DNA of 44,221 nt from NCBI GenBank assembly GCA_902595535.1, contig CACJQI010000011.1, positions 1-44,221 on the forward strand, given 5' to 3'. Shown here piece after piece: positions 17,308 to 27,113 of the stretch. How positions within the stretch are numbered: position 1 is the first letter of the stretch; each line of letters starts with the position of its first letter. This stretch comes from an uncultured Pelagibacteraceae bacterium. GTDB lineage: Bacteria; Pseudomonadota; Alphaproteobacteria; Pelagibacterales; Pelagibacteraceae. The translations under genes and the position numbers were made by a program. A model generated the notes under the pieces. It saw only the letters and a program-made list of their open reading frames with translations, did not search any database and was not told the DNA's origin.

Positions 17308-18156
17308 TTAAATGTAATTTAATTCTTTTAGATTGCTATCAAATTTCAAAGTGAGTTTATTTTGATAATCTTCGCTATAAATATTTTTCCAGTTATTTTT
17401 TGGACCTAAATGAAAAAATGAAATTTTTTTTGCACTTTTTTTTGATAAGACAGATTCCGAAAAACCATTTTTAGTTTCTATAGCTTTTAAATTATCAAAT
17501 GATGAGGAATAAATAGCTTTTTGAGCTTTATTTTTATTAAATATATTCTGATTTTTTGAAGTTATATTAATAAATTTTATTAAATCCTTAAATACTTCAT
17601 AAGTTTTAGAATTTAGATCTTCATATTTAATAAATTTAACGGGAAAATTTTTTTGGTTTTTCCAGGATTTATAATTATTTTCCCATGAACTAATAAATTG
17701 AAAATCACTATAATCATTTTCTGCATGATAATTATAAGTATACTTATTTTTATTAAGCATAAATTCTAAAGCATCTTTATCATTCATTTCAAAATGATTT
17801 TTTAAAGATGTAATAACATTTCTAGGATCTCGCACAATATAAATTCCCCCAATGGTGTTTTTAGTATTAGTAAATTGATTACCATTTAATCCACCCAAAA
17901 TATTGTGTGTTTTAAAAAATCTTAACTTTTTATTAAAATTTATTAGCTCCTGAGCCTTAATCCAAAATCTTGAAGTGTCAGCAACTATTTTTTGGTCATA
18001 ATTAAAATTTGAAAAATTTTTTTTTTGAGGAAACTGTTCAATTTCTTTTAATAATTTCTGATCAAAAATTCCATCCTTAGAATAATAATATGAAGCCAAC
18101 AATGCTCTAAGCCACGTATTGCCACTTTTAGGATAAGATGCTACCCAGAAAATCAT
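17308..18156 (-). CDS. PAPS-dependent sulfotransferase, copy 2
   Basis: A 282-residue paralogue of the sulfotransferase at 16327-17163. It has PKSGNT at residues 9-14 (FWVASYPKSGNTWLRALLAS), FFKTHNILGG, IYIVRDPRNVITSLKNHFEM, and a matching C-terminal region FHLGPKNNWKN. Copy 1 and copy 2 align along their whole length but differ strongly, so the duplication is old or the two were gained separately. A good ribosome binding site (GAAAGGA) lies 3 bp before the start, unlike copy 1. The substrate is unknown. Confidence 0.9.
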   Translation of the reverse strand: MIFWVASYPKSGNTWLRALLASYYYSKDGIFDQKLLKEIEQFPQKKNFSNFNYDQKIVADTSRFWIKAQELINFNKKLRFFKTHNILGGLNGNQFTNTKNTIGGIYIVRDPRNVITSLKNHFEMNDKDALEFMLNKNKYTYNYHAENDYSDFQFISSWENNYKSWKNQKNFPVKFIKYEDLNSKTYEVFKDLIKFINITSKNQNIFNKNKAQKAIYSSSFDNLKAIETKNGFSESVLSKKSAKKISFFHLGPKNNWKNIYSEDYQNKLTLKFDSNLKELNYI

Positions 18157-18259
18157 TAGTCCTTTCTATTTAAGTAAAAAAAAAATAACAATTATTATTT
18201 ATGACTTTTTATAACTTAGGTGATGATTAAATCAATTTTATGTTGTAATTAATAATATT

Positions 18260-18907
18260 ATGAAAAAATTTGAACTTCCTAAAAAAATACCAGTTTTTCC
18301 ATTAAGTAACTTTATAATTTTTCCCAAAACCACTGTTCCACTGAATATTTTTGAGCCACGGTATATCGATATGATCAATGAAAGTATGAGATCAAATAAG
18401 TTTATAGGCATGATTCAACCTATGAACTCAAATAGCGCTGATAAAACAAGACCAGACTTACATAAAATCGGTTGTTTAGGAAAAATAACTAGCTTCAGAG
18501 AAACTGAGGATGGTCGATATTTAATCGAGCTAAAAGGATTGATTAGGTTTGAAATTATTAATGAATTAAAAACAGATAAAAAATATCGAGAATTCGTAGT
18601 AACTTTTGAAAAATTTCAAAATGATTTAGATATTAAAAAAGAAGATCTTAAATTTTCAGATTTAGAATTAATTTTTAAGGATTTAAAATCTTTATTTGAA
18701 AAAAGAGGTTTTATAATTAATTGGAAAGAGCTTGAAAAACAGAGTTTAGATGAAACAATAAACGCTTTAGCTATGGCTTCTCCTTTTTCTTTAGAAGAAA
18801 AGCAGATTTTATTAGAGGCTAAAAATCTTGATATAAGAAAGAATAAAATAGCTGAAATTTTAAGTACTTATACATACGACTTATTTAATAATACTACCTT
18901 ACAATAA
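18260..18907 (+). CDS. LON-substrate-binding-domain protein (stand-alone)
   Basis: A 215-residue protein matching the N-terminal substrate-binding domain of Lon protease without ATPase or protease parts. It begins IPVFPLSNFIIFPKTTVPLN, with the family core IFEPRYIDMINESM and GCLGKITSFRETEDGRYLIELKGLIRF. Such free-standing proteins are common in alphaproteobacteria; their role is unknown, perhaps a proteolysis adaptor. It ends 1 bp short of the convergent monooxygenase stop. Confidence 0.92.
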   Translation: MKKFELPKKIPVFPLSNFIIFPKTTVPLNIFEPRYIDMINESMRSNKFIGMIQPMNSNSADKTRPDLHKIGCLGKITSFRETEDGRYLIELKGLIRFEIINELKTDKKYREFVVTFEKFQNDLDIKKEDLKFSDLELIFKDLKSLFEKRGFIINWKELEKQSLDETINALAMASPFSLEEKQILLEAKNLDIRKNKIAEILSTYTYDLFNNTTLQ

Positions 18908-18908
18908 T

Positions 18909-19985
18909 TTAAAAAAATATTCCTTCATCTGCAATTTTTATAAACGCTTTATTTACAGAAGAATTTTTTCCCAAGATTTGAATTGATTTACATAAAACTG
19001 AATTTTTAGTCTTTCTTTCATAATTAAAAAATTCATGAATTAGATCAACCCCATTAGAAAAAATAAAATTTTTATATTTCACATTTTTTTCGAATTCTTT
19101 ATTTACGGAACTATCCAATTCTAAACCTAGATCTAATTTATTTTTGATTATGTTTAAAAGCATTTTTATATCTCTCATTGTCATATTAAAACCTTGTCCT
19201 GCAAGAGGGTGAATTTTGTGAATTAAATCACCAAATGCTAAGATATTTTTGTAATAATAAGATCTTAAGTTGAGAGATTTTAATTCAAAATTTTCAATTT
19301 TATCAATTTTGTTTATTTCATATTTAAAATTATATTGATTAATTAATTCATTTATATCATTTACTTTTTTAACTGAGTTATGAACAGAGTATACAATCGA
19401 AGTTTCTTTATTTGATATTGGTAAAAATGCTAAAGGTCCTTTTTTAGTAAATATTTGTATAGCTGTATTATTTGAAATTTTTTCATGACTAATAATGGTC
19501 GTATAAGCAGTACTATCATATTCTTTTATAATTTTTTTACCAAAATATTTATTAGTAAAATTATTAAAATAATTGCAATTAATAATTATATTATAATCCT
19601 TTAAAATAGATGAATTAACATTCTTAAAGTATCTTTTTTTAAAATATTTACTTTTTAGTAAATCTTTTTCTATTATTTGATTTAATTCATGATTTTTAAT
19701 AATGGAAAAAATTTGATCATTATTTTTTTCAAAATTTAATAATTTTTCGTTTTTCAAATTATCTGAATATATTTCAATCTTTTTTAACTTCCAAAGAAGC
19801 TTATTGATATTAATGATGTTTTGATTAAAAAAATTAATGTTACTTTTTGAAATACCTAGAGTTCTTGAAAGGCTTATTTTTTGATTTTTTTTTCGACATA
19901 TAAGTTCGACATAAATATTTTGATTAACTAAAGCTTTGGCTAAAGTTAAGCTTGAAAGACCATACCCTAGTATACAAACTCTCAT
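18909..19985 (-). CDS. UbiH/COQ6-like FAD-dependent monooxygenase (divergent)
   Basis: From the ATG at 19985 the protein has 358 residues; an upstream in-frame ATG at 20024 would add 13 unlikely residues. The N-terminal nucleotide-binding motif is RVCILGYGLSSLTLAKAL, and the second FAD motif GDLIHKIHPLAGQGFNMTMRD is typical of ubiquinone-biosynthesis hydroxylases. The central half is poorly conserved. The first motif reads GxGxxS, with Ser replacing the usual third Gly. It probably hydroxylates a ubiquinone precursor; ring position and exact family member cannot be fixed. Divergent from ftsK. Confidence 0.78.
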   Translation of the reverse strand: MRVCILGYGLSSLTLAKALVNQNIYVELICRKKNQKISLSRTLGISKSNINFFNQNIININKLLWKLKKIEIYSDNLKNEKLLNFEKNNDQIFSIIKNHELNQIIEKDLLKSKYFKKRYFKNVNSSILKDYNIIINCNYFNNFTNKYFGKKIIKEYDSTAYTTIISHEKISNNTAIQIFTKKGPLAFLPISNKETSIVYSVHNSVKKVNDINELINQYNFKYEINKIDKIENFELKSLNLRSYYYKNILAFGDLIHKIHPLAGQGFNMTMRDIKMLLNIIKNKLDLGLELDSSVNKEFEKNVKYKNFIFSNGVDLIHEFFNYERKTKNSVLCKSIQILGKNSSVNKAFIKIADEGIFF

Positions 19986-20047
19986 ATTATTTTTAATTTT
20001 AACAATAAAAATTAGATGATACAAAGTGATTAAATCGATTCATTTAT

Positions 20048-22132
20048 ATGAATATAAAAAAAACAGCAGATTTAGTGATTAATTTCACTATTAATAGACT
20101 AGCAGAGATTCTTGGGATTATTATTTTCATTTCAGGAGCACTGTTGTTAGTTGCACTTATAAGTTATTCACCTGAAGATCCTAACTTCATTTTCCCAGAA
20201 AATACTGAAATTAAAAATTTATTAGGTTTTCAGGGTAGTTTTGTATCTGATTTATTTTTTCAGTCTGTTGGACTAATAGCATATTTATTATCATTTACTT
20301 TAATTATTACCGGTATAAATATATTTACTAAAAAAGAATTTTTTTTAATCATTGAAAATATTTCTTTTGGAATTATTTATTCTATTTTTGGTACACTTTT
20401 TTTAACTTTCTTTTATTCAAAAGATTTTACTCTTTATATTAATGGTAACGGTGGATTTGTTGGTAATTATTTAAATCAAACATTTTTAAATTCATTAATT
20501 CAAATTAACGAGAATATTTTTTATTATATTTTAATTTTATTGGTCTTATGTTTATTTCTAATAAGTATAAATTTTAGACCTAAAAATTTTTATAATAATA
20601 TTAAAAAAATCATAAGTTTCTTAACTAAAAGCAAAAATAAAAACTATACTGATAAAAGTGAAATAATTAATGAATATATCCCACAAGATGAAATCAAAAA
20701 TCTAATTCAAGAAGATCTACCATTTATTAAGGCTGAAAATAAAACTGAAAATAAAATTAAATTTAAGCTACCTAGATTAGATTTGCTCAAAGTACCCTCA
20801 AAAAAAGAAAGGGAACATTCTAATAAAAACGAAACTCATGACCCAGAGTTTCTAGAAAGAATATTAATGGATTTTGGTGTTAATGGTAATATCAAAAAAG
20901 TTAACCATGGACCTGTTGTTACTTTAAACGAATTTGAACCTGCTGCTGGGGTAAAGGTTTCTAAAATTATAAATTTATCTGATGATATAGCAAGGAATAC
21001 TAGTTCAGAATCAGCAAGAATAGCAACAATACCTGGAAGCAATACAGTTGGGATTGAGCTTCCAAATAACTCTAGAGAAGATGTTTATCTAAGTGAGATT
21101 TTAAATACTCCTGATTTTAAAAAGAGAGAAATTAAGTTACCTATCGCACTTGGAAAGAGTATTTCAGGTAAACCAATAGTTGGAGATTTAGCATCTATGC
21201 CCCATCTTCTTATTGCTGGAACAACTGGTTCGGGGAAGTCTGTTTGTATTAATACTATTATTTTATCTTTACTGTATCGTCACACGCCAGAAAAATGTAA
21301 ATTTATTTTAATAGATCCAAAGATGCTTGAACTTTCCACTTATGAAGGAATTCCTCATTTGTTATGTCCGGTAATTACAGAAGCTAAAAAGGCAGCATCT
21401 GTACTTGGTTGGGTAGTTAAAGAAATGGAAAGTAGATATCGTTTAATGACAAAAGAAGGTGTTAGAAATATAGACGGTTATAATACAAAACACAAATTAC
21501 CTATGCCCTATATAGTAGTAGTAGTTGATGAAATGTCAGACTTGATGTTAGTCGCTGGAAAAGAGATAGAAAATTATATTCAAAAACTCTCACAAATGGC
21601 AAGAGCAGCTGGAATTCATATTATAATGGCAACTCAAAGACCAAGTGTTGATGTAATTACTGGTACTATTAAAGCCAATTTTCCAACAAGGATTTCATTT
21701 CAAGTTACATCCAAAATAGATAGTAGAACAATTCTTGGAGAACAGGGAGCAGAACAACTACTTGGTAAAGGAGATATGCTATATATGTCTTCTGCTAATC
21801 GTATCGTAAGAATCCATGCCCCATTCGTTTCAGATAATGAAATAGAAAAAATAAACACCTCACTTAGATCTCAAGCAGAACCTGATTATGTAGATGAAAT
21901 TTTAAACTTTGCTGATGAGAAAGAAATTAGTGATAGCAAAAGCCAAGGTGATAAAGATGATCTTTATCAACAAGCATTAGAAATTATTCGATCAGAGGGT
22001 AAGGCGTCTACCTCATTTCTACAAAGAAAACTTCAAATTGGATATAATAGAGCTGCAAGAATTATCGACATGATGGAAGCTGATGGAATTGTTAGCAAAG
22101 CAAATCATGTCGGCAAAAGAGATGTGCTTTAA
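20048..22132 (+). CDS. ftsK: DNA translocase FtsK
   Basis: FtsK anchors at the septum and pumps chromosome ends apart, activating XerCD at dif. The 694-residue protein has four membrane helices (about 20-40, 70-92, 100-123, 156-175), a short linker of roughly 100 residues, the motor with Walker A GTTGSGKS at 391-398 and Walker B VVVVDEMSD (D494, E495), and a C-terminal winged-helix gamma domain (about 635-694) including LQIGYNRAARIIDMMEADGI. It is much shorter than E. coli FtsK because the linker is compact. The stop overlaps the lolA start by one base. Confidence 0.97.
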   Translation: MNIKKTADLVINFTINRLAEILGIIIFISGALLLVALISYSPEDPNFIFPENTEIKNLLGFQGSFVSDLFFQSVGLIAYLLSFTLIITGINIFTKKEFFLIIENISFGIIYSIFGTLFLTFFYSKDFTLYINGNGGFVGNYLNQTFLNSLIQINENIFYYILILLVLCLFLISINFRPKNFYNNIKKIISFLTKSKNKNYTDKSEIINEYIPQDEIKNLIQEDLPFIKAENKTENKIKFKLPRLDLLKVPSKKEREHSNKNETHDPEFLERILMDFGVNGNIKKVNHGPVVTLNEFEPAAGVKVSKIINLSDDIARNTSSESARIATIPGSNTVGIELPNNSREDVYLSEILNTPDFKKREIKLPIALGKSISGKPIVGDLASMPHLLIAGTTGSGKSVCINTIILSLLYRHTPEKCKFILIDPKMLELSTYEGIPHLLCPVITEAKKAASVLGWVVKEMESRYRLMTKEGVRNIDGYNTKHKLPMPYIVVVVDEMSDLMLVAGKEIENYIQKLSQMARAAGIHIIMATQRPSVDVITGTIKANFPTRISFQVTSKIDSRTILGEQGAEQLLGKGDMLYMSSANRIVRIHAPFVSDNEIEKINTSLRSQAEPDYVDEILNFADEKEISDSKSQGDKDDLYQQALEIIRSEGKASTSFLQRKLQIGYNRAARIIDMMEADGIVSKANHVGKRDVL

Positions 22133-22677
22133 TGTTTAAGTATATTTTAATTTTTATATTTTTTTTTTTAAATTCAAATTCTATAGCAGAAATAAAAGAA
22201 AAAATTATTGAAAATTTACAAAATGTTGAAAATTTAAAATTTAAATTTGAACAAAATATTAATGGAAAAATAGAAAATGGAATTTGCACAATTAAATATC
22301 CAAAAAAAATTTATTGTAAATATAAGAAAAATAATAAAATTTTAGTTTCTAATGGCAAATCATTGGTAATTAAAACTGAAACAAGTTTTTACAGATATTC
22401 TCTCAAGAAAACACCTTTAAATTTAATATTAGATAAAAATTTTTTAATTAAAAAAATACATATTTTAGAAGGAAATGTAATAGACGATAATTTAATAAAC
22501 TTTACTATTTTAGAAAATGATAATGAAATTGATATATTTTTTGATAGTGAAACATTTAATTTAATCGGGTGGAAAACAAGGGATATTTATCAAAACACTA
22601 ATATTACTTACCTTTCGTCAATAGAAACAAATAAAGAGATTACTAAAAATTTATTTAAAATTCCAAGTCAAAACTAA
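22132..22677 (+). CDS. lolA: Outer-membrane lipoprotein carrier protein LolA
   Basis: LolA ferries lipoproteins across the periplasm from LolCDE to the outer membrane. The 181-residue precursor has a signal peptide (FKYILIFIFFFLNSNSIA, cleavage near residue 19) and then the LolA-type start KIIENLQNVENLKFKFEQNI. The remainder is beta-rich, with alternating hydrophobic residues expected for the half-barrel. The ftsK-lolA order is typical of alphaproteobacteria. Sequence identity in this family is low, so synteny carries part of the call. It shares a 4-bp stop overlap (CTAA) with the convergent GNAT gene. Confidence 0.9.
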   Translation: MFKYILIFIFFFLNSNSIAEIKEKIIENLQNVENLKFKFEQNINGKIENGICTIKYPKKIYCKYKKNNKILVSNGKSLVIKTETSFYRYSLKKTPLNLILDKNFLIKKIHILEGNVIDDNLINFTILENDNEIDIFFDSETFNLIGWKTRDIYQNTNITYLSSIETNKEITKNLFKIPSQN

Positions 22678-23177
22678 ATTAATATAGTTTCAGATTTAAA
22701 AATTTTCATACCTCTTGCGATGTAATTCTTTAGAGCATTTTTATGATCTAAAGAACAAGTATGAACCCACACTCTATTTACCTTACTATTAAAAGATTTT
22801 TTTATTGCTTGTGATAGCAAATATGAACCTAGTTTTTTATTCTGAAACTCTTCTAATAATCCAAAATAAGCAATCTCTGCTTCTTTTTCATCACTATGAA
22901 ATATTAATTCAAAAAAACCTGCTAATTCATTTTGATATTTCAAGATATAGGTTCTTACTTTTTTACTTGAAACATAATCTATCCATTTAGCTTCTGTCCA
23001 TACCAATCGATCTGTCCATTTGTGTTTCTTTCCTATATTTTTATAAAAAAATTTATTTAATTGAAAATTAGTTGGATCTAATAGATTTAACGAACAATCT
23101 TTATTGGGTTTTAGAACCTCATTTAGATCTTTTATTGAATTTATTTCTAAATAATTTCTTTCAACTTCTTCTGTCAC
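22674..23177 (-). CDS. GNAT-family N-acetyltransferase
   Basis: A 167-residue protein whose C-terminal half fits the GNAT fold: the LAGFFELIF strand, the EAEIAYFGLLEEFQNKKLGSYLL segment corresponding to motif A (acetyl-CoA pyrophosphate loop, QNKKLG), and the VNRVWVHTCSLDHKNALKNYIARGM motif B region. Substrate unknown. It begins 4 bp inside the HIT gene end, so it is the distal gene of the histidine-HIT-GNAT run. Confidence 0.87.
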   Translation of the reverse strand: MTEEVERNYLEINSIKDLNEVLKPNKDCSLNLLDPTNFQLNKFFYKNIGKKHKWTDRLVWTEAKWIDYVSSKKVRTYILKYQNELAGFFELIFHSDEKEAEIAYFGLLEEFQNKKLGSYLLSQAIKKSFNSKVNRVWVHTCSLDHKNALKNYIARGMKIFKSETILI

Positions 23178-23539
23178 TCGACCATTTTTCCAACTTTTTC
23201 ACCTCCAAATAGATGAAAATGTAAATGCGGAACCTCTTGACCACCATGATCACTTATGTTGACTAATGCTCTATAACCTCTGCCTACTTCTGTTGAAATG
23301 CCTAGCTTTTTTGCTACTATATTTATACCCTTTAGCAATCCAACCATCTCCTCTGATGAAGCTTTTAAACTAAAATCATCAAGATCAACATATTTTCCTT
23401 TTGGAATAACTAATGCGTGTATTTTTTTTTGAGGATTAATATCATGAAATGATAAAATAAAATCATCCTCGTAAATTTTATTGCAAGGAATTTCTCCACG
23501 TAAAATTTTTGCAAAAATATTATTATCATCGTAAATCAT
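23174..23539 (-). CDS. HIT-family (histidine triad) nucleotide-binding protein
   Basis: A 121-residue HINT-like purine nucleoside phosphoramidase homologue. It starts NIFAKILRGEIPCNKIYEDD, the usual N-terminus, and carries the histidine triad HLHFHLFGG near residues 105-113 after NISDHGGQEVP. Members hydrolyse AMP-linked phosphoramidates; the physiological substrate is uncertain. It overlaps hisE by 4 bp and the GNAT gene by 4 bp, so it is built into the histidine operon, as in several alphaproteobacteria. Confidence 0.95.
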   Translation of the reverse strand: MIYDDNNIFAKILRGEIPCNKIYEDDFILSFHDINPQKKIHALVIPKGKYVDLDDFSLKASSEEMVGLLKGINIVAKKLGISTEVGRGYRALVNISDHGGQEVPHLHFHLFGGEKVGKMVE

Positions 23540-23808
23540 TTTTTTCTATTTTCTAATTCTTGCATTACTTCTTCAATTTTCACATCATTAGCTTCCAGGT
23601 ACATTAATAAATGATAAAAAACATCAGCAGCCTCATGTATTTTATTTGTATCTTCTTCTATAGCTTCAATTAATTCGTTAACTTCCTCTAAAACTTTTGC
23701 TTTACTTAATGCTTTATCTATAAGTAGCTTATTGGTGTAAGACCCTTCCACAGGAGCTAATTTTCTCTCCCGTGCAAGTTTTATTAAATTTTCTAATGTA
23801 CTAAGCAT
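23536..23808 (-). CDS. hisE: Phosphoribosyl-ATP pyrophosphohydrolase
   Basis: HisE performs step 2 of histidine synthesis, releasing pyrophosphate from phosphoribosyl-ATP. The 90-residue all-alpha protein has the MazG-like metal-binding pattern EEVNELIEAIEED...EAADVFYHLL. It starts 1 bp after hisF and overlaps the HIT gene by 4 bp. It is a stand-alone HisE, not fused to HisI. Confidence 0.95.
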   Translation of the reverse strand: MLSTLENLIKLARERKLAPVEGSYTNKLLIDKALSKAKVLEEVNELIEAIEEDTNKIHEAADVFYHLLMYLEANDVKIEEVMQELENRKK

Positions 23809-23809
23809 A

Positions 23810-24565
23810 TTAAATTCTAACAGGAATTCCTTTTGAGTCCAAATATTCCTTAGCCTCTTTTACTGAATGTTTTCCATAGTGAAATATAGAAGCAGCTAAA
23901 ACGGCACTGGCATTTCCTAATTTTATTCCATCTGCTAAATGATCAAGATTGCCAACTCCACCAGAAGCAATAACTGGAATATTCACTTTAGAGGATATCT
24001 CTGACATTAAATCAATATCGTAACCAGCTTGTGTACCATCTCGATCCATTGAAGTTACTAAGAGTTCACCTGCCCCACTATCTTCCATTTTTTTTGCAAA
24101 CTCTATTGCATTAATGCCTGTATTATTTCTTCCACCATGAGTAAAAATTTCCCATTTATCAGAATTCTTTTTTGCATCAATAGCAACGACAATACATTGT
24201 GATCCAAATTTTTTTGAGCTCTCTAAAACAACTTCTGAATTTTGAACCGCCGCTGTATTAATTGATACTTTGTCAGCCCCGCAGTTTAATAATTTATAAA
24301 TGTCATCAATACTTCTGACTCCACCTCCTACTGTTAACGGAACAAAACATTTCTTTGAAGTTTTTTCAACTACATCGTAGATAGTATTTCTGTTTTCATT
24401 TGAAGCAGTGATATCTAAAAAGCAAATTTCATCTGCACCACCATCACTATAAATTTTAGCTTGTTCAACAGGATCACCAGCATCCATTAAATCGACAAAG
24501 TTTATACCTTTTACAACTCTGCCATTCTTAACGTCCAAACAAGGTATTATTCTATTTTTAAGCAT
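23810..24565 (-). CDS. hisF: Imidazole glycerol phosphate synthase, cyclase subunit
   Basis: HisF uses ammonia delivered by HisH to turn PRFAR into imidazole glycerol phosphate and AICAR; the AICAR is consumed by PurH. The 251-residue TIM barrel has the catalytic D11 ([13 protein letters not shown]) and D130 (VVAIDAKKN) at canonical positions, plus LTVGGGVRS and VIASGGVGN phosphate loops. The first codons overlap the end of hisA by 8 bp. Confidence 0.98.
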   Translation of the reverse strand: MLKNRIIPCLDVKNGRVVKGINFVDLMDAGDPVEQAKIYSDGGADEICFLDITASNENRNTIYDVVEKTSKKCFVPLTVGGGVRSIDDIYKLLNCGADKVSINTAAVQNSEVVLESSKKFGSQCIVVAIDAKKNSDKWEIFTHGGRNNTGINAIEFAKKMEDSGAGELLVTSMDRDGTQAGYDIDLMSEISSKVNIPVIASGGVGNLDHLADGIKLGNASAVLAASIFHYGKHSVKEAKEYLDSKGIPVRI

Positions 24566-25283
24566 CTAATTCCTTAGCTAATTCATCTAATTTAATATCT
24601 CCATCATATATAGCTTTTCCAACTATAATGCCTTCAATGTTATTATTGTTTAATTCTCTAGCTTTTTTAATATCATCTATTGAAGACACCCCACCAGATA
24701 TAATTACGGGACAATTGGATGTATCTGCCACCTTGGAAGTTTCATTAAAATTTGGACTTTGCTTCATGCCATCTCTATTAATATCAGTATAAATTAACCT
24801 GCTTGCTCCATATTGGTTCACTTCTTTTAAGTAGTCTAAAGTTAATTGATTAGAATTTTCCTTCCAACCAGATACTGATAAATATCCATCTTTTGCATCT
24901 AAACCTAATGCAATTTTATTTGGAAATTTGATACATGCTTCTTTCAAAAAACTTTTATCTTTAATAGCTGCACTTCCCAAAATAACTTTTTCAACACCAG
25001 CATCCGTATATCTTTTAATACTCTCAAAATTTCTTACTCCTCCACCAATTTCAATTTTAAGATCAAATTTAGCAACTATTTCTTGAATAATATCCAAATT
25101 AACTGTTTCGCCAGTTAGAGCCCCATCTAAATCAACTATATGCAGATTTTTAAAACCATGATCTTTATATTTGCTCGCTTGCTCGATAGGAGACATTTCA
25201 TATTCAGTTTTATTTTCAAAATCTCCTTTGACCAACCTCACACATTTTTTATCTTTAATATCTATTGCTGGAAATATTTTCAT
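24558..25283 (-). CDS. hisA: ProFAR isomerase
   Basis: HisA isomerises ProFAR to PRFAR by an Amadori rearrangement. The 241-residue TIM barrel carries the catalytic D8 ([15 protein letters not shown]) and D129 (ALGLDAKDG), with IEIGGGVRN and VIISGGVSS phosphate-binding loops. HisA and HisF are visible half-barrel paralogues. It lies between hisH (2-bp gap) and hisF (8-bp overlap). Confidence 0.98.
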   Translation of the reverse strand: MKIFPAIDIKDKKCVRLVKGDFENKTEYEMSPIEQASKYKDHGFKNLHIVDLDGALTGETVNLDIIQEIVAKFDLKIEIGGGVRNFESIKRYTDAGVEKVILGSAAIKDKSFLKEACIKFPNKIALGLDAKDGYLSVSGWKENSNQLTLDYLKEVNQYGASRLIYTDINRDGMKQSPNFNETSKVADTSNCPVIISGGVSSIDDIKKARELNNNNIEGIIVGKAIYDGDIKLDELAKELDA

Positions 25284-25285
25284 TA

Positions 25286-25912
25286 TTATAAATTTAAAAA
25301 ATTTTGAATTAGATTTAAACCAGTTTTATCACTCTTTTCTGGATGAAATTGAGTTCCAAAAATATTTTCTTTTTCAACTGAGCACACAATATTAGATGAA
25401 TAATCTGTTGTTGCTGAAATTACACTTTTATCTTCAGGTACAAATTCATAACTATGTACAAAATACATATGAGAATTATTTTTTATATTTTTAAAAATTT
25501 TACTATCCTTGATGATATTAATTTCATTCCAGCCAATATGAGGAAGTTTAAATTTTCCATTTTGATTATCTATTTTTGAAACTTTTCCCGAAATCCATCC
25601 CAATCCTTTCGTTTCTGTTTCTTCATAACCAATATCAGCAAACATTTGCAATCCAACACAAATTCCAAATAAGGGTTTTTTTTCACTAATTACAAAATCA
25701 TTTAATATATCAACTAAACCATCGATACTGTTAAGTGCATCAACACAACTTTTGAACGAACCCTGACCTGGTAAAACTATTTTATCGCTAGATTTAATTT
25801 TGTGTAAATCTGAAGTTACCTCTATATTAACTTTATCTTTAGCAACTTCCTGAAAAGAGTTTATTACCGAGCTTATATTGCCCGAATTATAATCAACAAT
25901 TGTGACATTCAT
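25286..25912 (-). CDS. hisH: Imidazole glycerol phosphate synthase, glutaminase subunit
   Basis: HisH is the class I glutamine amidotransferase subunit that supplies ammonia to HisF. The 208-residue protein shows the nucleophile C85 in LFGICVGLQMF and the H190/E192 pair in GTQFHPEKS, with the N-terminal VDYNSGNISSV. It follows hisB by 5 bp. Confidence 0.98.
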   Translation of the reverse strand: MNVTIVDYNSGNISSVINSFQEVAKDKVNIEVTSDLHKIKSSDKIVLPGQGSFKSCVDALNSIDGLVDILNDFVISEKKPLFGICVGLQMFADIGYEETETKGLGWISGKVSKIDNQNGKFKLPHIGWNEINIIKDSKIFKNIKNNSHMYFVHSYEFVPEDKSVISATTDYSSNIVCSVEKENIFGTQFHPEKSDKTGLNLIQNFLNL

Positions 25913-25917
25913 TAAAC

Positions 25918-26508
25918 TTATAGTGAGCCTTTAGTTGATGGAATGCTTTTTTTATTTCTAGGATCCATCTCTAAAGCATCCCTTAAGGATCTCGCCAAAC
26001 CTTTATAGCAAGATTCAATAATATGATGACTGTTGTCCCCATAAATATTTTCAACGTGTAAAGTAATACCAGCAGATTGTGAAAAAGCTTGAAACCATTC
26101 TTTAAATAATTCTGTATCCATCTCACCAAGTTTCTCAACTTTTAATTTTACTTTCCAAATCAAGTAAGGTCTGTTTGAAACATCAATTGCTACTCTTGTC
26201 AAAGTTTCATCCATTGGAATTACTCTATGCGCATAACGTTTAATACCAACAAATTTTTTAGCTGCTTTTTTTAAAGCTTCTCCAATTGCAATTCCTGTGT
26301 CTTCTGTTGTGTGATGAAGATCGATGTGAGTATCTCCTTTAGCTTTAACTTTTAGATCGATTAAAGAATGCTTCGATAACTGTTCAAGCATATGATCTAA
26401 AAAACCTATACCAGTGTCAATTTGATATTTACCTTTTCCATCAATATTAACCTCAACATTGATGTTTGTTTCTTTAGTTTTACGAGATACTTTTCCTTTT
26501 CTTGCCAT
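25918..26508 (-). CDS. hisB: Imidazoleglycerol-phosphate dehydratase
   Basis: HisB removes water from imidazole glycerol phosphate. The 196-residue protein is the monofunctional form; the histidinol-phosphatase domain of enteric HisB is absent. Manganese-binding motifs are [31 protein letters not shown] and [22 protein letters not shown]. It is the first gene of the hisBHAFE-HIT-GNAT run and is divergent from hslV. Confidence 0.98.
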   Translation of the reverse strand: MARKGKVSRKTKETNINVEVNIDGKGKYQIDTGIGFLDHMLEQLSKHSLIDLKVKAKGDTHIDLHHTTEDTGIAIGEALKKAAKKFVGIKRYAHRVIPMDETLTRVAIDVSNRPYLIWKVKLKVEKLGEMDTELFKEWFQAFSQSAGITLHVENIYGDNSHHIIESCYKGLARSLRDALEMDPRNKKSIPSTKGSL

Positions 26509-26519
26509 ATAATTTAAGA

Positions 26520-26548
26520 GGTATACATATATAATCTAAGTATATCAA
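26520..26548 (-). promoter_or_regulatory. Possible promoter for the his operon
   Basis: On the minus strand TTGATA (26543-26548) and TATACC (26520-26525) are 17 bp apart. The -10 match is only four of six, and the transcript leader would be very short, about 5 nt before the hisB ATG. No his leader peptide or attenuator is visible in the 89-bp gap before hslV. Weak support. Confidence 0.35.
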
Positions 26549-26597
26549 TATCCGTATGAACACTTGAAGTATCAAAAATAGTTACCATTTATTGAAT

Positions 26598-27113
26598 ATG
26601 ACAACGATTGTTTTAGTTAGAAAAAATAATGAAGTAGTGGTGGCTGGAGATGGTCAAGTAAGTATGGGAAATACTGTAGTTAAAAGCACTGCCTCAAAGG
26701 TTAGAAAAATTGAAAAAAGAGATGTAGTAGCTGGATTTGCAGGATCAACTGCTGATGCTTTAACATTATTCGAGAGATTAGAAGCAAAAATAGAAAAACA
26801 TGCAGGAAATTTATCAAGAGCAGCTGTTGAATTAGCAAAAGATTGGCGAACTGATAAATATTTAAGAAGATTAGAAGCTCTTATGGCGATTGGAGACAAA
26901 GAGAACAGTTATATTATTTCTGGAACTGGAGATGTTTTAGAGCCAGAGGGCGATGTAATAGGGATAGGATCAGGTGGAAACTATGCTCTAGCAGCTGGAA
27001 AAGTTTTAATGGAAACCGATATGAGTGCAGAAGAAGTTGCAAAAAAAGCAATCAAAGTTGCATCAGAAATTTGCGTTTTTACAAATGATAATATTAAAGT
27101 TTTAAAAATATAA
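26598..27113 (+). CDS. hslV: ATP-dependent protease subunit HslV
   Basis: HslV is the proteasome-like peptidase of the HslUV complex. The ATG at 26598 gives 171 residues and places Thr2 at the mature N-terminus after Met removal (MTTIVLVRK), as catalysis requires; an in-frame TTG at 26592 would block this and is rejected. Other motifs are [31 protein letters not shown], and [12 protein letters not shown]. It overlaps hslU by one base (TAATG). Confidence 0.98.
   Translation: MTTIVLVRKNNEVVVAGDGQVSMGNTVVKSTASKVRKIEKRDVVAGFAGSTADALTLFERLEAKIEKHAGNLSRAAVELAKDWRTDKYLRRLEALMAIGDKENSYIISGTGDVLEPEGDVIGIGSGGNYALAAGKVLMETDMSAEEVAKKAIKVASEICVFTNDNIKVLKI

Noticed and set aside
16327..18156. Genomic island integrated at tRNA-Gly.
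   Set aside because: No integrase, no direct repeat of the tRNA 3' end, and the flanking genes are core genes; only the paralogous sulfotransferases are suggestive.
26592..26597. TTG start for hslV two codons upstream.
   Set aside because: It would bury the catalytic N-terminal threonine, which must follow the initiator Met directly.
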